64,000 nt of DNA from Paracoccus nototheniae (lineage in GTDB: Bacteria; Pseudomonadota; Alphaproteobacteria; Rhodobacterales; Rhodobacteraceae), in contig NZ_RQRT01000005.1 in NCBI RefSeq assembly GCF_004335005.1, positions 1 to 64,000 of the forward strand. The letters run 5' to 3'. The notes below the pieces were generated by a model. It saw nothing but the letters and a program-made list of their open reading frames with translations, was not told where the DNA came from and searched no databases. Both the position numbers and the translations under genes were made by a program. Below are positions 1 through 11,671 of the stretch, in pieces (the first letter of the stretch is position 1; every line of letters begins with the position of its first letter).

Positions 1-82
1 CCTCGGGCCGGGGGGTTGCGGGGGGCGTCTTGTCGGCGGTCTGGCCCGTCGGCTTGGCTGTGTCTGGTCCTTGGGCGGACAT
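1..82 (-). CDS. N-terminus of a divergent gene, probably polysaccharide export (partial)
   Basis: Read on the minus strand, an ATG at 82 opens a frame that stays open to the window edge (27 codons, Pro/Thr/Ala-rich, beginning MSAQGPDTAK). It diverges from the ABC-2 permease at 212, leaving about 130 bp for promoters. A proline-rich cytoplasmic N-terminus divergent from a KpsM-like permease would suit a KpsE/CtrB-type export protein, but nothing diagnostic lies inside the window, so the family is a guess from context. Confidence 0.4.
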   Translation of the reverse strand, partial: MSAQGPDTAKPTGQTADKTPPATPRPE

Positions 83-211
83 GTGTTACCCCCCGCCTGT
101 CATGTTGAACTTGTCGCGGCAGTCATACATAAGCGCGCTGTACAGTTCCAGCACCGATCCGTTGCCAGGATCGTGAGCGTCCCGACGTCCCGGCACAATC
201 GGATCCCCGAC

Positions 212-1096
212 ATGTCCCAGCCCCCAGTCTCTGCCCCAGTCTCTGGCCCCGTCTCTGGCCGGGCCGCACCCCCGCTGCCGCAGGCCCGGACCGCCCCGGG
301 CCCGAGGGTGCTGAAAGAAGTCCGCAAGCATCGCCGCTTTGCCAGCCTGAGGGCCATCGGCGCGCTGATCCTGCGCGAGGTGCAGACCAGTCACGGGCGG
401 GCCTCGGGCGGCTATTTCTGGTCGATCGCCGAGCCTGCGGGCGGGATCGTGCTGCTGACGCTGATCTTCTCCGTCACCTTTGCCCTGCCGCCCATCGGGT
501 CCAGTTTCGCGATGTTCTATGCGACCGGCATGGTGCCGTTCATGGGCTATCTGGACATGTCGGGCAAGGTCGCGGGTGCGGTACGCTATTCGATGGCGCT
601 GCTGGCCTATCCGGCGGTGACCTTCGTGGATGCGCTGCTGGCACGGATCATCTTCAACAGCATGACCCAGATCATGGTGGCGACGCTGATCTTCACCGCC
701 ATCGCGACCTTCAACGAAACCCGCACCGATCCGCAGATCGATCAGATCGCCATTGCCATGGCGATGATGCTGCTGATGGGGTCGGCCGTGGGGATGATGA
801 ACTGTTTCTTGTTCGAGGCTTTCAGCTGGTGGCAGCCGCTGTGGTCGATGCTGATGCGGCCGTTCTTTCTGCTGTCCTGCATCTTCTTCATCTTCGACGA
901 CGTGCCGCAGCCCTATCAGGACTGGCTGTGGTGGAACCCGCTGATCCATGTCATCGGGCAGATGCGGCGGGCTTTTTATCCAAGTTATGCAGGTGACTAC
1001 GTCAGCTATCTCTATGTTTTCGGGCTGGGCTTCGGGCTGTTTGCCTTGGGGCTGGCTCTGCTGGTCCGGTATCACCGCGACCTGCAGAACAGCTAG
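212..1096 (+). CDS. ABC-2 type polysaccharide export permease (KpsM-like)
   Basis: This 294-residue inner-membrane protein has an N-terminal cytoplasmic segment of about 50 residues, Pro-rich with a repeated PVSG unit, followed by about six hydrophobic segments. The C-terminal half, with its Trp/Pro-rich loop around WWNPLIHVIGQMR, is typical of ABC-2 permeases that export capsular or lipopolysaccharide chains. I place the start at 212; the frame is open further upstream, but that stretch reads like untranslated sequence. The ATPase partner is not in the window and would be expected beyond the left edge. Substrate is inferred from family only. Confidence 0.75.
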   Translation: MSQPPVSAPVSGPVSGRAAPPLPQARTAPGPRVLKEVRKHRRFASLRAIGALILREVQTSHGRASGGYFWSIAEPAGGIVLLTLIFSVTFALPPIGSSFAMFYATGMVPFMGYLDMSGKVAGAVRYSMALLAYPAVTFVDALLARIIFNSMTQIMVATLIFTAIATFNETRTDPQIDQIAIAMAMMLLMGSAVGMMNCFLFEAFSWWQPLWSMLMRPFFLLSCIFFIFDDVPQPYQDWLWWNPLIHVIGQMRRAFYPSYAGDYVSYLYVFGLGFGLFALGLALLVRYHRDLQNS

Positions 1097-1114
1097 CCCC
1101 CCCTTGCGCGGCGA

Positions 1115-2119
1115 TCAGCCGCGCGGGTCGATCAGGCGGGCCAGCACGGCCTCTCGGGTGATGCGCCCGCCGCCTTCGACGGGCAGGGCGGCGCGCCCGG
1201 CCAGCAGGTCCATGACCGCGCGCACCGGCATGTCGCGGGCCACGGGCGGTCCCTCGGCCTCGCCGGGTTCGGCCACATCCTCGGCGGTCAGCACCCCAAG
1301 CGGGTTCATATGGGCCACGAAATCGGCCACATAATCATTGACCGGATTGGCGATGATCTGGCGCGCGGTGCCGATCTGGACGATCCGCCCGCCCTCCATC
1401 AAGGCGATGCGGTTGCCCAGCTTGAAAGCCTCGTCCAGATCATGGCTGACGAAGATGATCGTGCGGCCGGTCTTTGATTGCAGTTCCAACAGCTCGTCCT
1501 GCAGGCGGGCGCGGATCAGCGGGTCCAGCGCGCTGAAGGGTTCGTCCATCAGCAGGATCGGCGCCTCGGTCGCGAAGGCGCGGGCCAGGCCCACGCGCTG
1601 CTGCATGCCGCCCGACAGCTCTCCGACCTTGCGGTCGGCCCATTCCGACAGGCCGACCGTGTCCAGATGCTGATCGACCTTGGCGCGGCGGTCGGGGGCG
1701 GACATGCCCGCCAGTTCCAGCCCCAGCCCGACATTTTCGCGCACGCTGCGCCAAGGCAGCAGGCCGAATGCCTGAAAGACCATCGCCACATCGCGCAGCC
1801 GGATATCGCGCAGCGCCTTGGCGCCCGCGCCGGTCACGCTGACCATCTGGCCGCCCCGCCGGATGCGTACCTCGCCCCGGCAGACATGGTTCAGCGCATT
1901 GACCCCGCGCAGCAGGGTCGATTTGCCCGATCCCGACAGGCCCATCAGGACCAGAATTTCACCCTCTGCGACGGACAGGCTGCAATCATGGACGCCCAGA
2001 ACCTGACCGGTCTCGGTCTTGATCGGGCCGCGATCCAGCCCTTCGTCCATCAGGGGCAGGGCGCGTTCGGGATGATCGCCAAAGACGATGCAGACCCGGT
2101 CGAATTCGACGGCGTTCAT
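1115..2119 (-). CDS. choV: Choline ABC transporter ATP-binding protein ChoV
   Basis: A 334-residue ATPase of the glycine betaine/proline (OpuAA/ProV) class that powers choline uptake. Walker A (GLSGSGKST) lies near residues 60-68, followed by a Q-loop segment, the LSGGMQQRV signature and a Walker B ending in LLMDEPFSALDP. After the nucleotide-binding domain comes a short C-terminal regulatory region of about 60 residues, too short for two full CBS domains. The ATG at 2119 overlaps the choW stop by 4 bp, so the two are translationally coupled. It is the last gene of choXWV. Confidence 0.9.
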   Translation of the reverse strand: MNAVEFDRVCIVFGDHPERALPLMDEGLDRGPIKTETGQVLGVHDCSLSVAEGEILVLMGLSGSGKSTLLRGVNALNHVCRGEVRIRRGGQMVSVTGAGAKALRDIRLRDVAMVFQAFGLLPWRSVRENVGLGLELAGMSAPDRRAKVDQHLDTVGLSEWADRKVGELSGGMQQRVGLARAFATEAPILLMDEPFSALDPLIRARLQDELLELQSKTGRTIIFVSHDLDEAFKLGNRIALMEGGRIVQIGTARQIIANPVNDYVADFVAHMNPLGVLTAEDVAEPGEAEGPPVARDMPVRAVMDLLAGRAALPVEGGGRITREAVLARLIDPRG

Positions 2120-2964
2120 TGGCGGCCCTCCATGCGCAGCATCCGGTCCAGCAGGATCGCCACGACGACGATGACGATGCCCGATTCGAACCCAAGAGCG
2201 GTGTTCACGCTGTTCAGCGCCCGCACCACCGGCACGCCCAGACCCGATGCACCGACCAGCGCCGCGATCACCACCATCGACAGCGACAGCATGATCGTCT
2301 GGTTCAGGCCCGCCATGATCTGGGGCAGGGCGCTTGGCAGTTCGACCTTCCACAACAGCTGTCGGGGGGTGGCGCCAAAGGCGGTCGCGGCCTCGGTCAG
2401 GGTCGGCGGGGTGGATGCGATGCCCAGCTGCGTCAGCCGGATCGGCGCGGGCAGCACGAAGATCACCGTGGCCAGAAGGCCCGGCACCATGCCGATGCCG
2501 AAAAACACGATCGCCGGGATCAGATAGACAAAGGTCGGCAGCGTCTGCATCAGGTCCAGCACCGGGCGCATCCAGCCGTAAAGGCGCGGGCGATGCGCGG
2601 CAGCGATGCCGATGGGAACGCCCAACCCCATGCAGACCAGACAGGCCGACAGGACCAGCGTCAGCGACTGCATCATCTCGGTCCAGTAGCCCTGATTGAG
2701 GATGAACAGCAGCCCCGCAGCCATCAGCAGGCAGGGGCCCGCCCGCCGCTGCAGCGCCCATGTCAGCGCCATCGCCAGCGCGATGAACAGGAACGGATGG
2801 GGCGCCTGCAGCCCGGTCAGAATGGCATCGATCAGCGCCTCCATCCCGGTCGAGATCGCGTCGAACAGCCCCGAGGCATTGGCGTTCAGCCAGTCGAAGA
2901 CGGTCTTGGCCGTCCGGCCCACGGGGATTTTGTTGTCGGTGACCCATGCGGTCAGCTGTTCCAT
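2116..2964 (-). CDS. choW: Choline ABC transporter permease ChoW
   Basis: A 282-residue integral membrane protein of the ProW/OpuAB type. An N-terminal segment of about 50 residues precedes the first membrane span. The binding-protein-dependent transport core follows, with about six spans and a cytoplasmic EAA-like loop (EAATAFGATPRQLLWKVELP) that docks onto the ATPase. It sits between choX (64 bp upstream, separated by a strong hairpin) and choV (4 bp overlap). Gene order and family support choline as substrate; glycine betaine is the main alternative. Confidence 0.9.
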   Translation of the reverse strand: MEQLTAWVTDNKIPVGRTAKTVFDWLNANASGLFDAISTGMEALIDAILTGLQAPHPFLFIALAMALTWALQRRAGPCLLMAAGLLFILNQGYWTEMMQSLTLVLSACLVCMGLGVPIGIAAAHRPRLYGWMRPVLDLMQTLPTFVYLIPAIVFFGIGMVPGLLATVIFVLPAPIRLTQLGIASTPPTLTEAATAFGATPRQLLWKVELPSALPQIMAGLNQTIMLSLSMVVIAALVGASGLGVPVVRALNSVNTALGFESGIVIVVVAILLDRMLRMEGRQ

Positions 2965-2990
2965 GCGCGCTCCTGCCTTCGCGGTGGGGC

Positions 2991-3021
2991 GGGGTCCGGC
3001 GCGGGCGGTGCGCCGGACCCC
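2991..3021 (-). other. Intercistronic hairpin between choX and choW
   Basis: A perfect 12-bp inverted repeat, GGGGTCCGGCGC (2991-3002) against GCGCCGGACCCC (3010-3021), with a 7-nt loop, fills the gap between choX and choW. No T-run follows. I infer an mRNA-stabilising or partially attenuating structure of the kind that lets the binding protein be made in excess over the membrane parts. Confidence 0.6.
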
Positions 3022-3028
3022 GAAGGGA

Positions 3029-3988
3029 TCATTCCGCCAAAGCGGTCGTCAGCGCCGAATGCGGATCGTTGCCGTCCACGGTCGTCACGCCGTCCAGCCA
3101 CGGCGTCGCGGCATCGGGGTTTGCGGCCAGCCAGGCGCGCGCGGCCTGCATCGGGTCTTCGCCGTCGTTCAGGATCGCGCCCATCACCTCATTCTCCATC
3201 ATCAGAGAGAATTCGAGGTTTTCCAGCAGCTTGCCGATATTAGGACATTCTGCGACAAAGCCCGCGCGGGTGTTGGTGCGCACCTCGGCCCCGCCCAGAT
3301 CGGGGCCGAAGACATCGTCGCCACCGGTCAGATAGGTCATGTCGAACTGTGCGTTCATCGGATGCGGCTCCCATCCCAGAAACACCACCGGGGTGTCGCG
3401 GTCCGAGGCGCGCTGCACCTGCGCCAGCATCCCCTGTTCGCTGGATTCGACGACCTCGAATGTGCCCAGATCGAACTGGTCCATCGCCACCATCTCCAGC
3501 AGCAGGCGGTTGCCGTCATTGCCGGGCTCGATCCCATAGATCTTGCCGTCCAGCGCGTCCTTGTGTTCGGCGATGGCGGCGAAATCGGTGATGCCCAGAT
3601 CGGCCCCGGCCTGATTGGTGGCCAGCGTGTATTTGGCGCCGGTCAGGTTGGTGCGCACGGTGTCCACGGTTCCCGCGTCGCGATAGGGGGCGATATCGGC
3701 CTCCATCGTGGGCATCCAGTTGCCCAGGAAGATATCCACATCATCGGTGGACAGCGCCGTATAGGTCACCGGCACCGACAGGATCCGCGTCTCGGTCTCA
3801 TACCCCAGTGCCTGCAGCACGGTCGAGGCCAGCGCCGTCGTCGCGGTGATGTCCGACCAGCCGACATCGGAAAACACCACCTCTCGGCACTGGTCGGGCT
3901 CAGCGGCGGCTGCGGGCAGCGCCATGGCGGTGCCGATCGCAAGCGTGGCGGCAATCTGCGAAAGGGCCTTGGGCCGGTAAAGGGTCAT
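3029..3988 (-). CDS. choX: Periplasmic choline-binding protein ChoX
   Basis: A 319-residue exported binding protein with a signal peptide ending near residue 29 (ALPAAAA). The four aromatic residues of the choline box known from Sinorhizobium meliloti ChoX (W43, W90, Y119, W205) fall here at W44, W91, Y120 and W206, a shift of exactly one. C34 and a Cys in VAECPNIG could form the domain-locking disulfide seen in that protein. It is the first gene of choXWV and is divergent from betI, with the BetI-type operator just upstream. Conservation of the box makes choline a firmer call than betaine. Confidence 0.93.
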   Translation of the reverse strand: MTLYRPKALSQIAATLAIGTAMALPAAAAEPDQCREVVFSDVGWSDITATTALASTVLQALGYETETRILSVPVTYTALSTDDVDIFLGNWMPTMEADIAPYRDAGTVDTVRTNLTGAKYTLATNQAGADLGITDFAAIAEHKDALDGKIYGIEPGNDGNRLLLEMVAMDQFDLGTFEVVESSEQGMLAQVQRASDRDTPVVFLGWEPHPMNAQFDMTYLTGGDDVFGPDLGGAEVRTNTRAGFVAECPNIGKLLENLEFSLMMENEVMGAILNDGEDPMQAARAWLAANPDAATPWLDGVTTVDGNDPHSALTTALAE

Positions 3989-4004
3989 TGGGGCATCCCT
4001 GTTC

Positions 4005-4020
4005 TTGATTGGTCAGTCAA
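4005..4020. promoter_or_regulatory. BetI operator between choX and betI
   Basis: TTGATTGGTCAGTCAA is an imperfect palindrome of the form TTGAnTGnnCAnTCAA. It lies in the 88-bp gap between the divergent choX and betI starts and closely resembles the TTGATTGG...TCAAT site of the E. coli bet control region. I infer that BetI binds here and represses both the uptake and the oxidation units, with release by choline. Confidence 0.75.
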
Positions 4021-4076
4021 TTAACGTTAGACAGAAGCGGCAAAGCAACAGAAATATTGTCGTCACAGGTGCGAAC

Positions 4077-4643
4077 ATGCCGAAACTCGGGGCCGAGCCT
4101 ATCCGAAAAGCAGCGTTAATCAACGCCGCGATCGTCGAGGTCGGGCGCGCGGGGTCGCTGGACGTCACCGTGGCGCAGATCGCGCGGCGGGCCGGCATGT
4201 CGCCGGCGCTGGCGCATCACTATTTCGGATCCAAGGATCAGATGTTTCTGGCCGCGATGCGGTTCATCCTGCGCAGCTATGGCCAGTCGGTCCATGACCG
4301 CCTGCCGGGGACGGGGCCGCGGGGGCGACTGGATGCCATCGTGCAGGCCAGTTTCGCACCGCAGAACTTTCACCGCGAAACCGTCAGCGCCTGGCTGAAT
4401 TTCTATGCGCTGGCTTTGAATTCGGCCGAGGCGGGGCGCCTGCTGCGCGTCTATCACCGCCGTCTGCAATCGAACCTGATCGTCGCCTTGCGCGGCCTGA
4501 CTGCTCATCCCGAACGCACCGCCGAAACGCTTGGCGCGCTGATCGACGGCGTCTATCTGCGCGCGGTCCTGACGCCCGGACCGACCGATGCCGATGCGGC
4601 GCTGCACACTGTCACGACCTATCTTGAGGAGGCCCTTGCATGA
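4077..4643 (+). CDS. betI: Choline-responsive TetR-type repressor BetI
   Basis: A 188-residue TetR-family repressor. The N-terminal helix-turn-helix covers about residues 5-55 and ends in the typical [17 protein letters not shown] segment; the C-terminal half is the choline-responsive domain. The start at 4077 fits the family length (about 195 residues); an in-frame start at 4005 would run through the operator. The stop overlaps the betB start (ATGA). It should repress its own operon and the divergent choXWV. Confidence 0.92.
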   Translation: MPKLGAEPIRKAALINAAIVEVGRAGSLDVTVAQIARRAGMSPALAHHYFGSKDQMFLAAMRFILRSYGQSVHDRLPGTGPRGRLDAIVQASFAPQNFHRETVSAWLNFYALALNSAEAGRLLRVYHRRLQSNLIVALRGLTAHPERTAETLGALIDGVYLRAVLTPGPTDADAALHTVTTYLEEALA

Positions 4644-6097
4644 GGCTGCCCACCGATCTGAACGCCCAGCCCACCGCCAGCCTGTTCATCAACGGCCAAC
4701 CCGTCGAGGGGCAGGGTGCCGCGCTGCACGTCCGCTACGCCTATACCGGCGAGGTGATCGCCACCCTGCACGAGGCCACGACCGATCAGGTCGCCGAGGC
4801 CTGCGCCGCAGCCAAAGCCGCAGGCCCGGCATGGGCAGCCGTTGCCCCGGTCGAACGCGGTCGCATTCTGGGCCGTGCCGCCGCGATCATCCTGGATCGC
4901 AACGATGACCTGGCCCGGCTGGAAACGCTGGACACCGGCAAGCCGATTTCCGAAACGCTGGTCGCCGACTGGCCCTCGGGGGCGGCGGCGCTGGAATATT
5001 TTGCGGGGCTGGCCGCGACGCTGACCGGGCAGATGATCCCGCTTGGGGCGGATTGGGCCTATACCCGCCGCGAACCTCTGGGCGTCTGCGCGGGGATCGG
5101 GGCCTGGAACTATCCCAGCCAGATCGCCTGCTGGAAGGCCGCGCCCGCGCTGGTCATGGGCAATACGATGGTCTTCAAGCCGTCCGAGGAAACCCCGCTT
5201 GGCGCCCTGAAGCTGGCAGAGATCTTCATTCAGGCCGGAATGCCGCCGGGCGTCTTCAACGTCGTGCAGGGCCGGGGCGAGGTCGGCGCCGCGCTGGTCA
5301 CCAATCCCGATGTGGCCAAGGTCTCGCTGACCGGATCGGTGCCCACCGGGCGGCGCGTCTATGCAGCCGCCGCGCAAGAGATGCGCCATGTCACGATGGA
5401 GCTGGGTGGCAAATCGCCCCTGATCGTCTTTGACGACGCCAATCTGGAAGATGCCGTCAGCGCCGCCATTCTGGCGAACTTCTACAGCGCCGGGCAGATC
5501 TGTTCCAACGGCACGCGGGTGTTTTTGCAAGAGGGGATCAAGGACGATTTCCTGGCCCGACTGGCCGAACGCGTGCAAGCCGTCCGCATGGGCGATCCGC
5601 TGGACCCGGCGACGACCCACGGCCCGATCATCAATCCCGCGCAGGCCGCCAAGATCCGCGACGCCATCGCGGCGGGGCAGGCGGCAGGCGCGCGGCTGGT
5701 TTGCGGGGGCCCGGGCGAGGGCGCCTTCATCCCCCCCACCGTGCTGGCCGACGCCACCGACGACATGAGCATCGCCACCGACGAGATCTTTGGCCCGGTC
5801 ATGACCGCGCTGAGCTTTGTCGACGAAAACGAGGCCGTGCTGCGCGCCAATGCCACGGGCTTTGGTCTGGCGGCGGGGGTCTTCACGCAGGATCTGACCC
5901 GCGCGCATCGCGTCATCGGGCGGCTTGAGGCCGGAACCTGCTGGATCAACACCTATAACCTGACCCCGGTCGAGATGCCCTTTGGCGGCGTCAAGCTGTC
6001 GGGGCTGGGGCGCGAGAACTCGGCCGCCGCGATCGAGCATTATTCGCAGCTGAAATCCGTCTATGTCGGCATGGGAGGCGTCGATGCGCCCTACTGA
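4640..6097 (+). CDS. betB: Betaine aldehyde dehydrogenase BetB
   Basis: A 485-residue cytosolic NAD(P)-dependent aldehyde dehydrogenase that oxidises betaine aldehyde to glycine betaine, the second step of choline oxidation. The general base is E254 in MELGGKSP and the nucleophile is C288 in GQICSNGTR. The GSVPTGRR nucleotide-binding segment lies near residue 232. It is full length for BetB (about 490). It overlaps betI by 4 bp and runs 14 bp into betA, so the three genes form a tight operon. Confidence 0.95.
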   Translation: MRLPTDLNAQPTASLFINGQPVEGQGAALHVRYAYTGEVIATLHEATTDQVAEACAAAKAAGPAWAAVAPVERGRILGRAAAIILDRNDDLARLETLDTGKPISETLVADWPSGAAALEYFAGLAATLTGQMIPLGADWAYTRREPLGVCAGIGAWNYPSQIACWKAAPALVMGNTMVFKPSEETPLGALKLAEIFIQAGMPPGVFNVVQGRGEVGAALVTNPDVAKVSLTGSVPTGRRVYAAAAQEMRHVTMELGGKSPLIVFDDANLEDAVSAAILANFYSAGQICSNGTRVFLQEGIKDDFLARLAERVQAVRMGDPLDPATTHGPIINPAQAAKIRDAIAAGQAAGARLVCGGPGEGAFIPPTVLADATDDMSIATDEIFGPVMTALSFVDENEAVLRANATGFGLAAGVFTQDLTRAHRVIGRLEAGTCWINTYNLTPVEMPFGGVKLSGLGRENSAAAIEHYSQLKSVYVGMGGVDAPY

Positions 6098-7718
6098 GAA
6101 AGCGTCGGATTACGTCATCATCGGCGCGGGCAGCGCCGGTTGCGCGCTGGCCTATCGACTGACCGAGGCGGGCAAGACCGTCACCATCATCGAATTCGGC
6201 GGCAGCGATGTCGGCCCCTTCATCCAGATGCCCGGCGCGCTGTCCTATCCGATGAACATGGCGCGATATGACTGGGGATTCGCCAGCCAGCCCGAACCGC
6301 ATCTGGGGGGGCGCAGTCTGGCCACCCCGCGCGGCAAGGTGATCGGCGGATCGTCGTCGATCAACGGCATGGTGTTCGTGCGCGGCAACCCGCAGGATTT
6401 CCAGCATTGGCATGACAGCGGCGCCACGGGCTGGGATTACGCCGGCGTTCTGCCCTATTTCAAGCGGATGGAGACGTGGCACGGCGATCCGGACGGGGCG
6501 CAGACCTCGGCCCTGCGGGGCAGCGACGGCCCGCTGCACATCACCAGGGGCAAGCGCAAAAATCCCCTGTTCAACACCTTCATCAAGGCCGGCCAGCAGG
6601 CGGGCTGGCCGCGCACCGACGATTACAACGGCGCGCAGCAAGAGGGTTTCGGCCCGATGGAGGCGACCATCTGGAAAGGCCGCCGCTGGTCCGCCGCCAA
6701 TGCCTATCTGCGGCCCGCGAAAAAGACCGGGCTGCTGACGGTCCTGCGCGGCTTTGCGCGCCGTGTGGTGTTCCGGGGCAAGCGCGCTTACGGCGTCGAG
6801 ATCGAGACGAAGGGGCGCATCGTGACGATCGAGGCGCGGCACGAGGTCATCATCTCGGCCAGCTCGATCAACAGCCCCAAGCTGCTGATGCTGTCGGGGA
6901 TCGGGCCAGCCGACCATCTGCGCGACCATGGCATCACGCCATTGGCCGACCGGCCCGGCGTCGGTGCGAACCTTCAGGACCATCTGGAGGTGTACATGCA
7001 ATACACCTCGCTGAAGCCGATCACGCTTTACACCTATTACAACCTGCTGGGCAAAGGTCGGGTGGGGGTCGAATGGCTGCTGCAAAAGACCGGGCTTGGC
7101 GCGTCGAACCAGTTCGAAAGCTGCGGCTTTATCCGGTCGTCCGATGCGGTGGATTATCCCGACATCCAGTATCATTTCCTGCCGCTGGCGGTCCGCTATG
7201 ACGGCAAGACGGCGGCCAAGGGGCATGGGTTTCAGGCTCATGTCGGACCGATGCGGTCGCAATCGCGCGGCACGATCCGGCTGGCATCGGGCGATCCGTC
7301 GGCTGCGCCCGAGATCCGCTTCAACTATATGTCGCAGCCCAGTGACTGGGCCGAGTTCCGCGCCTGCGTGCGCCACACGCGGCGCATCTTCGACGCCCCC
7401 GCCTTTGCCGAATTCCGTGGCGCCGAGATCCAGCCGGGCGACGCCGTTCAGACCGACGCGCAGATCGACGATTTCATTCGTGAACATGCGGAATCGGCCT
7501 ATCATCCCTGCGGCTCGGCCCGGATGGGGGCGGCGGACGATCCGATGGCGGTGGTCGATCCCGAATTGCGGGTGATCGGGGTCGAGGGGCTGCGGGTCGC
7601 CGACAGTTCCATCTTTCCGCGCATCACCAATGGCAATCTGAACGGCCCATCGATCATGACCGGCGAAAAGGCCGCCGATCACATCCTGGGCCGCCAGATG
7701 CTGCGCGAAGAGGTTTGA
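6084..7718 (+). CDS. betA: Choline dehydrogenase BetA
   Basis: A 544-residue flavoprotein of the GMC oxidoreductase family that oxidises choline to betaine aldehyde. The FAD dinucleotide motif [13 protein letters not shown] is at residues 14-26, the GMC signature around [14 protein letters not shown] follows, and the C-terminal catalytic His (HPCGSARMG) and Asn (NGNLNGPS) are present. The start at 6084 has a GGGAGG Shine-Dalgarno 7 bp upstream; a start at 6063 would lack one. The gene overlaps the end of betB and is followed directly by a strong terminator. Confidence 0.95.
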   Translation: MRPTEKASDYVIIGAGSAGCALAYRLTEAGKTVTIIEFGGSDVGPFIQMPGALSYPMNMARYDWGFASQPEPHLGGRSLATPRGKVIGGSSSINGMVFVRGNPQDFQHWHDSGATGWDYAGVLPYFKRMETWHGDPDGAQTSALRGSDGPLHITRGKRKNPLFNTFIKAGQQAGWPRTDDYNGAQQEGFGPMEATIWKGRRWSAANAYLRPAKKTGLLTVLRGFARRVVFRGKRAYGVEIETKGRIVTIEARHEVIISASSINSPKLLMLSGIGPADHLRDHGITPLADRPGVGANLQDHLEVYMQYTSLKPITLYTYYNLLGKGRVGVEWLLQKTGLGASNQFESCGFIRSSDAVDYPDIQYHFLPLAVRYDGKTAAKGHGFQAHVGPMRSQSRGTIRLASGDPSAAPEIRFNYMSQPSDWAEFRACVRHTRRIFDAPAFAEFRGAEIQPGDAVQTDAQIDDFIREHAESAYHPCGSARMGAADDPMAVVDPELRVIGVEGLRVADSSIFPRITNGNLNGPSIMTGEKAADHILGRQMLREEV

Positions 7719-7722
7719 CCGC

Positions 7723-7750
7723 AAAAGGCCCGCATCGCTGCGGGCCTTTT
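7723..7750. terminator. Rho-independent terminator shared by betA and metH
   Basis: AAAAGGCCCGC (7723-7733) pairs with GCGGGCCTTTT (7740-7750) around a 6-nt loop, with A and T runs on both sides. It sits in the 34-bp gap between the convergent betA and metH stop codons and should work in both directions. Confidence 0.9.
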
Positions 7751-7752
7751 CG

Positions 7753-10462
<2,710 letters not shown>

Positions 10463-10470
<8 letters not shown>

Positions 10471-11500
10471 AGGCGGGCACCTTTCTGGGGGCGAAACCGG
10501 CCACGGCATCGGCAATGGCGCGGATATGATCGGGCGTGGTGCCGCAGCAGCCGCCGACGACATTGACCAGCCCGGCGCGCGCGAATTCGGCCACCTGAGG
10601 GGCGGTATCCTCGGGGCCCTCGTCATATTGACCAAAGGCATTGGGCAGACCGGCATTGGGATAGGCACAGATCAGCGTATCGGCCACGCCCGACAGTTCC
10701 ACCAGATGCGGACGCATCGCCGATGCGCCAAGCGCGCAGTTCAACCCGATGGTCCAGGGGTTCGCATGGCGCACCGAATGCCAGAAGGCCGTGGGCGTCT
10801 GCCCCGACAGCGTCCGCCCCGAGGCATCCGTGATCGTCCCCGAGATCATCACCGGCAGGCGCGCGCCATGCGCCTCCATCGCCTCGATACAGGCAAAGAT
10901 TGCGGCCTTGGCATTCAGCGTGTCAAAGATCGTCTCGATCAGCAGGATATCGGCGCCCCCGGCAATCAGCCCGGTGGCCTGCTGCAGATAGGCTGTACGC
11001 AGATCGTCGAAACTGACCGCCCGATAGCCCGGATCGTTCACATCCGGGCTCATCGAGGCGGTGCGGTTCGTGGGGCCAATCGCCCCCGCGACAAACCGCG
11101 CCCGCCCGTCCTTGGCCGTCGCCCGGTCCAACGCCCGCCGGACCACGCGCGCGCCTTCGACATTCAGATCATGGACGGCGTTCTGCAGCCCGTAATCGGC
11201 CTGCGCGATGGTGGTGGCGGAAAAGGTGTTCGTCTCGACAATATCGGCGCCGGACAAGGCATAGCGGAAATGAATCTCCTCGACCGCCTCGGGCTGGGTC
11301 AGGATCAGCAGATCGTTGTTGCCCTGCTGGGGATGGTCGGTGTGGTGGCGGCAGACATGGCCAGATCCCTGCCCGGTATAATCCTCTTCGACCAGACCCA
11401 GGGCCTGAATCTGCGTCCCCATCGCGCCGTCCAGAATCAGGATGCGCTCGGCGGCGGCCGCATTCAGCGCCGCAAAGGCAGGCGAGAGGGGCAGGGACAT
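10463..11500 (-). CDS. Methionine synthase, homocysteine-binding (Zn) part
   Basis: A 345-residue homocysteine S-methyltransferase domain, equal to the first module of MetH. Zinc ligands are visible as the Cys of GLNCALGA near residue 245 and the CysCys pair 318-319 in [10 protein letters not shown]. Together with the 905-residue partner it gives 1250 residues, close to the 1227 of the one-piece E. coli enzyme. Alone it could be labelled betaine-homocysteine methyltransferase. The 8-bp overlap with the B12 part argues for a split MetH, although proximity to the betaine pathway makes the alternative worth testing. Confidence 0.88.
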
Positions 11501-11605
11501 GAGACAGGACCTTTCAAAGGGAACACCTCATATAGCCCCTGCGCGCCCCATCGGCAAATTCATCCTTCTCGACAAGTTTATGAATCTGGCGCAACTCGAG
11601 GCGCG

Positions 11606-11656
11606 TTTTCATCTTGGCAAAAATATCCCGGGGCGCGCGGGGGGCTGGCCCCCCGC
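11606..11656 (-). repeat. Dispersed GC-hairpin/ATATTTTT repeat, copy A
   Basis: On the minus strand the element starts with the stem GCGGGGGG/CCCCCCGC (11656-11637, loop CCAG), then CGCGCCCCGGGATATTTTT and a GCCAAGATGAAAA tail. It begins 15 bp after the stop of the minus-strand binding-protein gene, in the same orientation, so it could be that gene's terminator. The tail subtype is shared with copy B. Confidence 0.8.
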
Positions 11657-11671
11657 TTCAACAGATAGCCC

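Noticed and set aside
1115-2947. One long minus-strand frame that seems to fuse choW-like and choV sequence
   Set aside because: The upstream half is out of frame with the real permease; choW (2116-2964) and choV (from 2119) are two genes with a 4-bp ATGA overlap.
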